DNA of 64,000 nt from a bacterium (GTDB taxonomy: Bacteria > Elusimicrobiota > Elusimicrobia > Elusimicrobiales > UBA9959). Below are positions 44,881-53,004 of this stretch, in pieces. Numbering within the stretch: the first letter of the stretch is position 1; each line of letters opens with the position of its first letter. The notes beneath the pieces were generated by a model. The model was not told the origin of the DNA and did no database searches. It saw nothing but the letters and a program-made list of their open reading frames with translations. The translations under genes were made by a program, and so were the position numbers. Location of the stretch: positions 124,001-188,000 of the forward strand of contig JAJZPL010000001.1 of assembly GCA_021811185.1 (NCBI GenBank). The letters are read 5' to 3'.

Positions 44881-45143
44881 TAAAAAGAGATATAACCATA
44901 ATCAACGAACTGGGCATACACGCCCGGCCCGCCGGCATGATCGCCAACACCTCGTCCAGGTTCGTCTGCGACATCAAGCTCGTCAAGGACGGCATGGAAG
45001 TGAACGCCAAGAGCATCATGGGCATCATGACGCTGGCCGCCGGCAAGGGCTGCATCATCGAAGTTACGGCCAAGGGCAAGGACGAAGCCGACGCGGTCAA
45101 GGCGATAGAGGACCTGTTCACCCGGAAGTTCGACGAAGACTGA
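44877..45143 (+). CDS. phosphocarrier protein HPr
   Basis: An 88-residue HPr. ELGIHARPAG gives His15, phosphorylated by EI, and NAKSIMGIMTLAAGKG gives Ser46, the HprK target, both at the classical numbers. It carries phosphate to EIIA and, when phosphorylated on Ser46, acts as a regulatory form. The start overlaps the EIID stop by ATGA. EI follows 53 bases later. Confidence 0.97.
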   Translation: MIKRDITIINELGIHARPAGMIANTSSRFVCDIKLVKDGMEVNAKSIMGIMTLAAGKGCIIEVTAKGKDEADAVKAIEDLFTRKFDED

Positions 45144-45196
45144 CGGCGGGTCCCGCGGCAGGCGGCAAAGACCGGAGAAGAAGCAGAGACTAATTT

Positions 45197-46924
45197 ATGC
45201 TTATAAAAAAAGGCGTGGCGGCGAGTTTGGGCATAGCCATCGGCAAGGCGCATATCGTTAAGGAGGACAACATCCTTATCGAGCAGAAGGAGATAGCGCC
45301 CGACAAGATCAAGGCCGAGATCAAGCGCTTCAAGGAAGCGCTTGACAAGACCAAGCTCGACCTGGACACGATCCGCGGCAAGATCCTGACCGTGCTGGGC
45401 AAGCAGCACGCCAAGCTGATAGACGCGCACCACCTGATCCTGCAGGACCCCCTGATAACCAAGGAGGTCCCCAAATTGATCGCGCTCAAGGGCATCAACG
45501 CAGAATTCGCCCTCTCCGAGATCCTGGACAAGGCCGAGGAACAGTTCGAAAAGATCGACGACGAATTCTTCCACGAGCGCAAGCACGACATCTTCGACGT
45601 GGGTAAAAAGATCATCTCCAACCTGGTGAATTCCGAGAAGACCTCGCTGAAGGACCTGAAGGAGCCGGTCATCATCGTGGCGCACAACCTTTACCCTTCG
45701 GACACGCTGCACATCCGCGAGAGCAACAAGGTGCTGGGCTTCTGCATGGACCTGGGGTCCAAGTCCAGCCACACCGCCATTTTCGCGCAGAGCATGGGCA
45801 TCCCAGCCGTGGTGGGCCTGTCCGACATCAGCCGCCAGGTACAGAGCGGCGATACGCTGATCGTGGACGGCGAACAGGGGATGGTGATCATCTCCCCGTC
45901 GCCCGAGATCATAGAGAAGTACAAGGTCCGCAAGGAAGAGCTGCAGAAACAGGAACATTTCTTCCACCGGCTCAAGGGCCTCCCGGCTACCACCCGCGAC
46001 GGGCATAAGATCAGCCTGATGGCCAACCTGGATTCCGCCGAGGACGCGCCGGGCCTGGCCGCCGTGAAGGCCGAGGGCGTGGGCCTTTACCGCACCGAGT
46101 TCCTGTACATGAACCGCGATTCCGTCCCCGCCGAGGAAGAGCAGTTCAAGGCTTATTCTTCCGTGGTGAAGGCCGCTCCGGCGCTGCCGCTCACCATCCG
46201 CACCGCCGACATCGGCGGCGACCGAGCCACACAGCTGGGCATCAAGGGCCTTAAAGACGAGCGCAACCCGTTCATGGGCTTCCGAGGGATCAGGCTTTTC
46301 ATAAAGTACCCCGAGCTCCTGAAGACGCAGCTGCGCGCCATCTACCGCGCCAACACCGAGGGGAACATCAAGATCATGATCCCGATGCTCTCCTCCGCCG
46401 ACGAGCTTTACACGGTGAAGAAGATAGCGCTGGACGTGAAGGCCGAGCTGGCGGAGGAAGGTTTCCCCGTTAAAAAGGACCCGGAGTTCGGCGTCATGAT
46501 AGAGATCCCGGCCGCGGCCATCATCCTGGACTCGCTGCTCTCCGAGATCGACTTCGTGTCGATCGGCACCAACGACCTGGTGCAGTACACGCTGGCCGTG
46601 GACCGCATCAACCAGTACGTGTCCGAACTGTACGAGCCTTTCCACCCGGCCGTGCTGCGCCTGATCAACCTGGTGGTGCAGACCGCCCACAAGAAAGGCA
46701 AGCCGGTCTCCGTCTGCGGCGAGATGGCCTCCGACCCGTTCGCTATCCCGCTGCTTATAGGCATGGGTGTGGATATCCTGTCCGTGCCCCCGAAGATGTA
46801 CCTGCGCTCCAAGCACGCGATCCGGGCCATGAACTTCGAGAAGTTCAACGGCATCGCCCAGCGCGCGCTCAGCATGCCTACCGCGGACGAGATCCGCAAA
46901 CTGGTAGAGGAAGAGGTCAAATAA
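45197..46924 (+). CDS. ptsI: PTS enzyme I (phosphoenolpyruvate-protein phosphotransferase)
   Basis: A 575-residue EI of normal length. The N-terminal HPr-binding helices (residues about 30-140) lead to the phosphorylated His192 in GSKSSHTAIFAQ; the motif is usually GGRTSHTAI, so the Gly-Arg-Thr part is replaced by Ser-Lys-Ser. The PEP-binding TIM barrel follows: GLYRTEFLYMNR, RTADIGGDRAT, NPFMGFRGIR, IKIMIPMLSS, GVMIEIPAA, SIGTNDLVQYTLAVDR and SVCGEMASDP, with the active-site Cys in the last. It takes phosphate from PEP and charges HPr. An 85-bp hairpin element begins 5 bases after its stop. Confidence 0.96.
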   Translation: MLIKKGVAASLGIAIGKAHIVKEDNILIEQKEIAPDKIKAEIKRFKEALDKTKLDLDTIRGKILTVLGKQHAKLIDAHHLILQDPLITKEVPKLIALKGINAEFALSEILDKAEEQFEKIDDEFFHERKHDIFDVGKKIISNLVNSEKTSLKDLKEPVIIVAHNLYPSDTLHIRESNKVLGFCMDLGSKSSHTAIFAQSMGIPAVVGLSDISRQVQSGDTLIVDGEQGMVIISPSPEIIEKYKVRKEELQKQEHFFHRLKGLPATTRDGHKISLMANLDSAEDAPGLAAVKAEGVGLYRTEFLYMNRDSVPAEEEQFKAYSSVVKAAPALPLTIRTADIGGDRATQLGIKGLKDERNPFMGFRGIRLFIKYPELLKTQLRAIYRANTEGNIKIMIPMLSSADELYTVKKIALDVKAELAEEGFPVKKDPEFGVMIEIPAAAIILDSLLSEIDFVSIGTNDLVQYTLAVDRINQYVSELYEPFHPAVLRLINLVVQTAHKKGKPVSVCGEMASDPFAIPLLIGMGVDILSVPPKMYLRSKHAIRAMNFEKFNGIAQRALSMPTADEIRKLVEEEVK

Positions 46925-46929
46925 AGTGC

Positions 46930-47014
46930 TGGGGTCAGGTCTTGAATCTTGACATCGCCGTACGGCATGGATAGATCGCAAGACCGCGATGTCAAGATTC
47001 AAGACCTGACCCCA
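46930..47014. repeat. 85-bp hairpin element with 29-bp perfect inverted repeats
   Basis: The arms are 46930-46958 and 46986-47014 and match over all 29 bases (outer end TGGGGTCAGGTCTTGAATC). The 27-base centre holds the palindrome GCCGTACGGC, shared with the arm (46957-46966). It lies between ptsI and lepA, ending 9 bases before the lepA ATG. The layout is that of REP/BIME or MITE elements mobilised by REP-associated tyrosine transposases; no transposase is in the window. As RNA it would fold into a very stable hairpin. Confidence 0.85.
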
Positions 47015-47023
47015 TTAAACAAC

Positions 47024-48835
47024 ATGAACATACGAAACTTTTCCATCATCGCGCATATCGACCACGGCAAATCCACGCTGGCGGACCGCTTCATCAACAT
47101 CACGAACACCGTCCCCGACCGGCAGATGCACGAGCAGTTCCTGGACGGCATGGAGCTGGAGCGCGAGCGCGGCATAACTATAAAGGCCAAGGCCGTCAGG
47201 ATGCGCTACACGTCCGAGAAAGACGGCCAGGAATATATCCTTAACCTGATCGACACCCCGGGCCACGTGGACTTCTCCTACGAGGTGTCCCGCGCGATGG
47301 CGGCCTGCGAGGGCGCCATCCTGCTGGTGGACGCTTCGCAGGGCGTGGAGGCGCAGACGCTGGCGCACGCGCACCTGGCGCAGAGCCTGGGCCTCACCAT
47401 CATCCCCGTCATCAACAAGATAGACCTCGAGCACGCCAACCCCGACGCCACCGAGGAGCAGATCTGGGAAGTGCTGAAGGATCCCAGGGATTCCTCGCGC
47501 ATCAGCGCCAAGGACGGCCGCGGCGCGCGCGAAGTGCTGGAGCGCGTGATAAAAGAGATCCCGCCCCCGGCCGGCTCGCCAGATAAACCGCTGAAGGCCC
47601 TGGTCTTCGACTCGTTCTACGACACCTACAAAGGCGTGGTCATTTACACCCGCGTGGTGGACGGGGAGATCTCGGCCGGCCAGCACATCACTTTCTATTC
47701 CAAGGGCACCAGTTACAAGGTGGAAGAGGTCGGCTACCTCACGCCCAAACTGGTTAAGGCCGGTTCCATCAAGACCGGCGAGGTGGGCTACATCATCGCC
47801 GGCATCCGCGACATCCACGAGATCAAGATGGGCGACACCATCTCCGAGAAGGGCGTGGCCATCGACGCGCCGCTGCCCGGCTACAAGGAAGTCAACCCGG
47901 TGGTGTTCGCCGGTTTCTACCCCGTCAATACCACGGATTACACGGCCCTGAAGAGCGCCATCGAAAAACTGAACCTGACGGACTCCTCCTTCAACTTCCA
48001 GGGCGAGACCTCCAAGGCGCTGGGCTTCGGCTTCCGCCTCGGCTTCATGGGCCTGCTGCACATGGACATCATCCGCGAGCGCATCGAGCGCGAGTTCAAC
48101 ATCCCGATCATCGCCACCAACCCTAACGTCATCTACAGGGTGCTGGCCAAGGACAAGCAGGGCCTGAAGGGGAAATACGTCGAGGTGACCAACCCGGCGG
48201 ACTTCCCGCATTACGGCGACGTGATGGACATCATGGAGCCCTACGTGAAGGCAAACATCATCGCGCCGCTGCCGTACATGGAGGGCATCATGAACCTCCT
48301 TAAGGAAAAGCGCGGCGAGCATATCAAGATCGAGTACATCTCCACCACCCGCGTGATCGTGGAGTATTACCTGCCGCTGTCCGAGATCATCCTGGACTTC
48401 TACGACCGGCTTAAGAGCGTGTCGCGCGGCTACGCCTCGTTCGACTACGAGCCGCACGAGTACCGCTCTTCGGACATGGTGAAGATCGAGATCCTGCTGC
48501 ACGCGGAATCCGTGGACGCGCTGTCGTTCATCACGCACCGCACCAAGGCTCTGGCCAACTCCAGGATCCTCTGCGAGAAGCTCAAGGAACTGATTCCCAG
48601 GCATATGTTCGAGATCGCCGTGCAGGCGCAGGTCAACGGCAAGATCATCGCGCGCGAGACCATAGGCGCGCAGCGCAAGGACGTGCTGGCCAAGTGCTAC
48701 GGCGGCGACATCACCCGCAAGCGCAAACTGCTGGAAGCGCAGAAGGAAGGCAAGCGCAAGATGAAGCTGATGGGCTCCGTGGAGATCCCGCAGGAAGCCT
48801 TCATGTCGCTCTTGAAGATAAGCCAGGACAAGTAA
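47024..48835 (+). CDS. lepA: elongation factor 4 (LepA GTPase)
   Basis: A 603-residue translational GTPase of normal LepA length. It starts MNIRNFSIIAHIDHGKSTLA (G1 AHIDHGKST), with ERGITIKA, DTPGHVDFSYEV (G3), INKIDLEHANPD (G4), and the LepA-specific C-terminal domain (FDYEPHEYRSSDMVKI, ETIGAQRKDVLAKCYGGDIT, RKRKLLEAQKEGKRKM). EF4 back-translocates or remodels stalled ribosomes. The start is the conserved ATG at 47024. In-frame upstream codons run through the hairpin element and are not conserved. No Shine-Dalgarno sequence exists between the element and the ATG, so the element appears to have replaced the native site. Confidence 0.97.
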   Translation: MNIRNFSIIAHIDHGKSTLADRFINITNTVPDRQMHEQFLDGMELERERGITIKAKAVRMRYTSEKDGQEYILNLIDTPGHVDFSYEVSRAMAACEGAILLVDASQGVEAQTLAHAHLAQSLGLTIIPVINKIDLEHANPDATEEQIWEVLKDPRDSSRISAKDGRGAREVLERVIKEIPPPAGSPDKPLKALVFDSFYDTYKGVVIYTRVVDGEISAGQHITFYSKGTSYKVEEVGYLTPKLVKAGSIKTGEVGYIIAGIRDIHEIKMGDTISEKGVAIDAPLPGYKEVNPVVFAGFYPVNTTDYTALKSAIEKLNLTDSSFNFQGETSKALGFGFRLGFMGLLHMDIIRERIEREFNIPIIATNPNVIYRVLAKDKQGLKGKYVEVTNPADFPHYGDVMDIMEPYVKANIIAPLPYMEGIMNLLKEKRGEHIKIEYISTTRVIVEYYLPLSEIILDFYDRLKSVSRGYASFDYEPHEYRSSDMVKIEILLHAESVDALSFITHRTKALANSRILCEKLKELIPRHMFEIAVQAQVNGKIIARETIGAQRKDVLAKCYGGDITRKRKLLEAQKEGKRKMKLMGSVEIPQEAFMSLLKISQDK

Positions 48836-48926
48836 GGGCAACCGTTCGGCGGCGCGCCGCGTATTGTTAAGGAGCGTCCAGGCCTGTTTGAACGGACGGA
48901 TTTAGAGACTATTGGAGAACAACAAC

Positions 48927-49925
48927 ATGGAAGAAAAACTTTTCTGGATAGGCATACTGATGGGGCTGCACCTGTTCCTTTCCCACCATTTCAAGGACAA
49001 AGGCCGGTTCGCGAAAGACTCTGGCTTCGCCCGGGGCTGGCACGCGCTCTTCGCCGCGCTGATCTCGTTCACCGTGGTGGTGCTGGCGGCCGTCAGCCTG
49101 GATAACCGGCGCGGCGACGTGGTTACCTCCGTGCTGTTCAGCTCCCGCCAGCTGCTCTACGGGCTGCTGGCCGCGGGGGCCGGCGCTTCTTACGCCTATT
49201 TTAAGGGCGGAAAAAAGCAGGAAGTTAAGGACGGCATCCTGCAGCCGATAAAGTCCGATATGGAATGGTCGGAGACGGTCTTCTCGGCCGTGCTGCTGGC
49301 CTCCGTGGTGATGTACCTGTTCGTGCAGGCCTTCAAGATCCCTTCGGGCTCCATGGAGAACACTTTCCTGATAGGGGACCACCTCTTCGTGAACAAGTTT
49401 ATCTACGGGTTCCGGATTCCCTACACCAAGACCAAGTTCCTTAAGTTCCGCCACGTCCAGCGGGGGGACATCGTGGTGTTCCAGTTCCCGTCCACGGACC
49501 CGAAAGAGTTCCAGTGCGGAGGCAGCCAGTACGGCAAGGATTTCATCAAGCGCGTGGTGGGCATGCCGGGCGACAAGGTGGAGGTGCGGGACGGCATGGT
49601 CTATATCAACGGCACCCGCATGCCCGACGAGCCGTATACCCAGTACCTCGATGGCCCGGCCCGCTATCCGGCGGCACCCGGCAAAGTGGCCCAAGGGGAT
49701 TACCAGGTTTACTGGGAGAACCGCCTGTTGGGCAAGATGTACGCCGAATATATCAGGGATAATTTCGGGCCGGTGACGGTGCCCAAAGGCAGCTATATGG
49801 TGATGGGCGACAACCGCGACCGCTCCTGCGACTCCCGCTACTGGGGGCCGGTGCCGGAGAGCAACATAAAGGGCCGGGCCTGGTTCACTTATTGGCCTAT
49901 AAGCCGCATGGGGTTCCCCAAGTAA
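48927..49925 (+). CDS. lepB: signal peptidase I
   Basis: A 332-residue membrane peptidase. The N-terminal part has several hydrophobic segments (ALFAALISFTVVVLAAVSL, VFSAVLLASVVMYLFV). The catalytic domain has IPSGSMENTFLIGDHLFVNK with Ser142, KDFIKRVVGMPGD with Lys208 as general base, and the late GDNRDRSCDSRYWGPVP box. It cuts signal peptides in the inner membrane and would process the exported proteins found here. The start ATG at 48927 lies 9 bases after GGAG; a TTG at 48912 is possible but less well placed. It overlaps metF by one base. Confidence 0.95.
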   Translation: MEEKLFWIGILMGLHLFLSHHFKDKGRFAKDSGFARGWHALFAALISFTVVVLAAVSLDNRRGDVVTSVLFSSRQLLYGLLAAGAGASYAYFKGGKKQEVKDGILQPIKSDMEWSETVFSAVLLASVVMYLFVQAFKIPSGSMENTFLIGDHLFVNKFIYGFRIPYTKTKFLKFRHVQRGDIVVFQFPSTDPKEFQCGGSQYGKDFIKRVVGMPGDKVEVRDGMVYINGTRMPDEPYTQYLDGPARYPAAPGKVAQGDYQVYWENRLLGKMYAEYIRDNFGPVTVPKGSYMVMGDNRDRSCDSRYWGPVPESNIKGRAWFTYWPISRMGFPK

Positions 49926-50803
49926 TGAGGGTGACCGAACGCCTGAAGGCCGGCGGCCGGGTCTTCTCCTTCGAGTTCTATCCCCCGAAGACCGCGGAGG
50001 ATACGGCCAAGCTGTTCAACACCGCGCTGGAGCTTAAGGCGCTCTCGCCGGATTTCGTCTCGGTCACCAATTCCTCCAGCGGCGTTACGCCTTACCGCAC
50101 CGTGGCGCTGTGCGGCGTGCTGAAGGTCCAGTTCGGGCTGGAGGTGGTGGCGCACCTGACCTGCCTCGCCCATACCAGGGAGGAAATAGCGGAGATCTGC
50201 GGCGGCCTGAAGAAGATGGATATCGCCAACATCCTGGCCCTGCGCGGGGACGCGCACAACGTGGAGTCCGGGGCGCGGCGCCGGGATTACGACCACGCCT
50301 CCCAGCTTACCGCGGACCTCAAGAAAACCGGGGGCTTCACCGTGGGCGGCGCCTGCTACCCTGAGAAACACCCCGAGGCGCCAAGTTTAGAGGCGGACAT
50401 CGCGCACCTGAAGGAAAAGGTGTCGGCCGGCGCCGAGTACCTCATTACGCAGCTTTTTTTCGACAACGCCTTCTATTTCAAATTCGTCGAGAAGGCGGCC
50501 GCCGCCGGCATAAACGTGCCCATCCTGCCCGGCCTTATGCCGCTGACCGGCTACAAGCAGATGCAGAATTTTACGCAGATGATGAAGGTGAGCGTGCCGG
50601 ACGCGCTCAGAAAAGGGCTGGAGCGCTGGGACGGCGACAAGGACGGGCTGTACAAGTTCAGCGTGGACTACGCTTCCGCCCAGGCGCGGGAACTGCTGGA
50701 GGGCGGGGCGCCGGGGCTGCACCTGTACACCCTGAACCGCAGCAAGGCCGCCATAGCGATCCTGAAGAACGTGAAAGGGGAACCGGCCCAACGGCCGGCA
50801 TAG
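49925..50803 (+). CDS. metF: 5,10-methylenetetrahydrofolate reductase
   Basis: A 292-residue flavoprotein of MetF size. VFSFEFYPPKT with the active-site Glu, FVSVTNSSSG, HLTCLAHTREEI, NILALRGD, YLITQLFFDN and ILPGLMPLTGY follow the family order. It reduces methylene-THF to methyl-THF for methionine synthesis. The start MRVTERLKAGG overlaps the lepB stop (TAATG). No metH is in the window. Confidence 0.95.
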   Translation: MRVTERLKAGGRVFSFEFYPPKTAEDTAKLFNTALELKALSPDFVSVTNSSSGVTPYRTVALCGVLKVQFGLEVVAHLTCLAHTREEIAEICGGLKKMDIANILALRGDAHNVESGARRRDYDHASQLTADLKKTGGFTVGGACYPEKHPEAPSLEADIAHLKEKVSAGAEYLITQLFFDNAFYFKFVEKAAAAGINVPILPGLMPLTGYKQMQNFTQMMKVSVPDALRKGLERWDGDKDGLYKFSVDYASAQARELLEGGAPGLHLYTLNRSKAAIAILKNVKGEPAQRPA

Positions 50804-50824
50804 CCGGGGTTTCATAAAGGATAA

Positions 50825-51595
50825 ATGGAAACGATTCATACCATAGAGGCTAAGGCGTTGGTGGACCTGCAGAAGAAGGACACCGCGCTGGCCGCGCTTA
50901 CCGCGCGCGCCGCCGAGGTGCCGGTGAAAATAGCCGCGCTCAGGAAGACTTTAGAAGAGAAGAAGCTGGCGATGAACTCCGCCCGGCAGGCGCTGGTGGC
51001 CCTGCAGGCGAAGAAAAAAAGTATAGAACTTAATATCGCCGAGGCAGAAGAAGGCGTGCGCAAGCACCAGCGCGAGCTGAACCAGGTTAAGGATAACAAC
51101 GTTTTTAAAGCGCTGCTTACCGAGATCGAGCACGACAAGAAGGTTAAGGACGACCTGGAGACCGAGGAACTGGGCGTGCTGGAGGAGATAGACCAGGCCG
51201 CGGCGCAGGACAAGATCATCCAGGGCGAAGTGAAGTTGATAGAGGGGACCCTGAACACTGAAATTTCCGCGCTCGAGGCGGAGGGGCATAAGCTTGCACA
51301 CGAACTGGAGCTGGCGAACGCGGAGCGGGCCGCGGCCGCCGCGGCTATTACGCCGGACCTGGTTGATAAATACGAGGCCATCCGGGCGGGCAAGGGCGGC
51401 GTGGCCATCGCGCCCGCTCACGAGGACCCGTCCAACGGCAAGCTTTCCTGCGGGGGCTGTCATATGTCGATGACGCCGCAGAAGATGCTGGACCTGAAAA
51501 AGCACGATACGCTCACGGTGTGCTCGGACTGCCGGCGGCTGATGTACCTGGAGAAGACCATTTACGGCGACAAGGACGCGCAGCCCAAGATTTAG
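50825..51595 (+). CDS. coiled-coil zinc-ribbon protein (COG1579 type)
   Basis: A 256-residue protein. Residues about 10-190 are a long, Ala/Lys/Glu-rich coiled coil (for example ALRKTLEEKKLAMNSARQAL). A zinc ribbon follows with Cys209, Cys212, Cys233 and Cys236 (LSCGGCHMSM and TVCSDCRRL). This matches the widespread COG1579 family, whose function is poorly known; structural relatives suggest nucleic-acid or chaperone-type roles. GGATAA lies just before the ATG. It is the last gene before the rnpB region. Confidence 0.88.
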   Translation: METIHTIEAKALVDLQKKDTALAALTARAAEVPVKIAALRKTLEEKKLAMNSARQALVALQAKKKSIELNIAEAEEGVRKHQRELNQVKDNNVFKALLTEIEHDKKVKDDLETEELGVLEEIDQAAAQDKIIQGEVKLIEGTLNTEISALEAEGHKLAHELELANAERAAAAAAITPDLVDKYEAIRAGKGGVAIAPAHEDPSNGKLSCGGCHMSMTPQKMLDLKKHDTLTVCSDCRRLMYLEKTIYGDKDAQPKI

Positions 51596-51597
51596 CC

Positions 51598-51731
51598 GGG
51601 AAGTTTCTGATGAAACTTCCCCATCGCATAGCGATGGCGCGTTCCGCGCGGCATACACCCTTTCGGACACTGCGCGCATAGCGCTTGGTCCTCAACCCGC
51701 TAGCGCGGGGAATCCTGCCAAGGCAGGATTC
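51598..51731. repeat. array of six short hairpins upstream of rnpB
   Basis: In order: GGGAAGTTTC/GAAACTTCCC with TGAT loop (51598-51621); CATCGC-ATA-GCGATG (51622-51636); GCGCG-TTC-CGCGC (51637-51649); GCGC-ATA-GCGC (51674-51684); CCCGC-TAGC-GCGGG (51696-51709); GAATCCTGCC-AA-GGCAGGATTC (51710-51731). No T-tract follows any of them, so they are not simple terminators. A GCGCATAGCGCTTG copy recurs at 52844. They look like REP-type extragenic palindromes. Confidence 0.7.
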
Positions 51732-51742
51732 GGGATAATTTT

Positions 51743-52126
51743 CAGACCGCGGATGGAGGGCCGCTCTTCCCGCAAGGGGAGGGAGGAACTTCCGAACTTC
51801 ACAGGGCAGGGTGCCGGTTCAAACTTCGCAGCATTATATGAGCGGAGCATAGGCCGGGAGGCGGGGGCTATATCCCCCGTCGCCGGATAGCGCCACAGAG
51901 AATATACCGCCCGCAAGGGTAAGGGTGAAAAGGTGCGGTAAGAGCGCACCGCGCGCCGGGCGACCGGCGCGGCAGGGCAAGCCCCTCCTGAAGCAAGGCC
52001 AAAGTTGCGCTTGGACTGCCCGTCCGTCCCCCTTCGGGGGGAGGCGCAGAGTGGGCCGCAATAGATAAATGGTCCTCCAGGTCCCGCAAGGGGCTGGACA
52101 GAATTCGGGGTACAATCCGCGGTCTG
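51743..52126 (+). ncRNA. rnpB: RNase P RNA, bacterial type A
   Basis: The ribozyme subunit that matures tRNA 5' ends. The 5' end CAGACCGCGGAT (51743-51754) pairs perfectly with the 3' end ATCCGCGGTCTG (52115-52126) to make helix P1. Inside are GAGGAACTTCC (P2/P3 junction region, 51769 on), ACAGGGCAGGGTGCCGG (P4 5' strand region), GGTAAGGGTGAAAAGGTGCG and GGTAAGAGCGCACCG (the J11/12-P12 area), and GACAGAATTCGGGG near the 3' end (P4 3' strand). Total 384 bases, normal for type A. GATAAT at 51734 is a plausible -10 box. Confidence 0.96.
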
Positions 52127-52149
52127 AAAAAGTTTTAAGGCCCATTATT

Positions 52150-52235
52150 AAATAGGGGACAGCGACCTATTTATTATGGTGTTTGCTGTGAATTGGGTTT
52201 GCGAGAAAAGAAAAACAGGTCGCTGTCCCCTATTT
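52150..52235. repeat. hairpin element with 19-bp perfect inverted repeats
   Basis: AAATAGGGGACAGCGACCT (52150-52168) is the exact reverse complement of 52217-52235, with a 48-base AT-rich centre. The outer GGGGACAG core is shared with 37141 and, as GGGGTCAG, with 46930. It lies between rnpB and a small gene. Likely a member of the same REP/MITE-like family. Confidence 0.8.
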
Positions 52236-52280
52236 TTCTTGGCAGCCCTTGGGCATGGCGGGTAAAAAAAGGAGCCTATA

Positions 52281-52553
52281 ATGGATTCTCTTTCTGCGAA
52301 GATCCCGGAGATCAAGTATTCGTCGGATGCGGCGGAGATTCCTTGGGATAATGCTGTGGTGTGGTCTTCCATGCCGCGCGTGGGGCCGCGGGTGTACGAG
52401 TGGATAGACGCCGAACACATCCGCTACGTGTCCTGGACCAACGGCATCGTTACCATCATGCCCGAAGACAGCTCCATCCTCAGCAACAGCTGTCAGTGCA
52501 TCGTTCTCCCCTCCGCCTTCGTCTGGGTCGGCAAAAACGTCAAAACCTCCTAG
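52281..52553 (+). CDS. small protein of unknown function (90 residues)
   Basis: I do not recognise this protein. It has GGAG 7 bases before an ATG and an intrinsic terminator 20 bases after its TAG, so it looks like a real single-gene unit. The sequence has no signal peptide or membrane helix, several Trp residues (VVWSSMPRVG, EWIDAEHIRY), a central hydrophobic stretch and SCQCIVLPSAFVWVG near the end with two close cysteines. Composition suggests a compact beta-rich cytoplasmic protein. Confidence 0.65.
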   Translation: MDSLSAKIPEIKYSSDAAEIPWDNAVVWSSMPRVGPRVYEWIDAEHIRYVSWTNGIVTIMPEDSSILSNSCQCIVLPSAFVWVGKNVKTS

Positions 52554-52573
52554 CCCTAAAGTCCGAGCCAATA

Positions 52574-52605
52574 AAAATGCCCGCCCCACACGGCGGGTAT
52601 TTTTT
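52574..52605 (+). terminator. intrinsic terminator of the 90-residue gene
   Basis: CCCGCC (52580-52585) pairs with GGCGGG (52592-52597); flanking AAAAATG and TATTTTT extend the stem and supply the T-tract. A clear Rho-independent terminator. Confidence 0.88.
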
Positions 52606-53004
52606 ATGCCGTCAGTTTACCCGACATCCTTTGTCGGGTTCATCCGTTAGGCTAATGCCCAAACCTGCGGTCCGCCTGACGAACAATGCCAACCGGACCC
52701 GCGCGTGGACTTATACGAAGCTATAGAACCGCCCCAGCCGACGACTGACCAACCAACAACCTGCCTTTAACACGTCCTGCTGACCGGGCGCGGGGGGAAC
52801 CGCGCAAAATTCATGAAAACGCTCCGCTTTTTGGCCGTCTGAGGCGCATAGCGCTTGATACGGCACAGCCATGGGCTGGTTATTATAGATAAAACAGACG
52901 GCTGGGGCGGCGATTTTCAAATTTTAAGCGAAGGAAAAGGGATCGGCTCCCGGAGAAACATACGATAAACGCGCTTATGTTTCCTGCAGATAAACCAAGG
53001 GCCA
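52606..53004. other. non-coding stretch with hairpin remnants
   Basis: No gene with start and ribosome-binding support is seen. It holds ACCCGACA/TGTCGGGT (52619-52639, 5-base loop) and, at about 52810-52857, a degenerate copy of part of the upstream hairpin array: TCATGAAA, CGCTCCGC and GCGCATAGCGCTTG (52844-52857). Nothing else stands out. Confidence 0.6.

Noticed and set aside
46949-47023. lepA starting at TTG 46949
   Set aside because: The extra 25 residues are encoded by the hairpin element and are not part of LepA; kept only as a possibility in the findings.
51692-52145. Several 70-100 codon open frames on the - strand
   Set aside because: They lie over the RNase P RNA, whose P1 pairing and conserved core are clear.
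52711-52920. 69-codon open frame on the - strand
   Set aside because: No ribosome-binding site or conserved feature; it overlaps hairpin-type repeat remnants.
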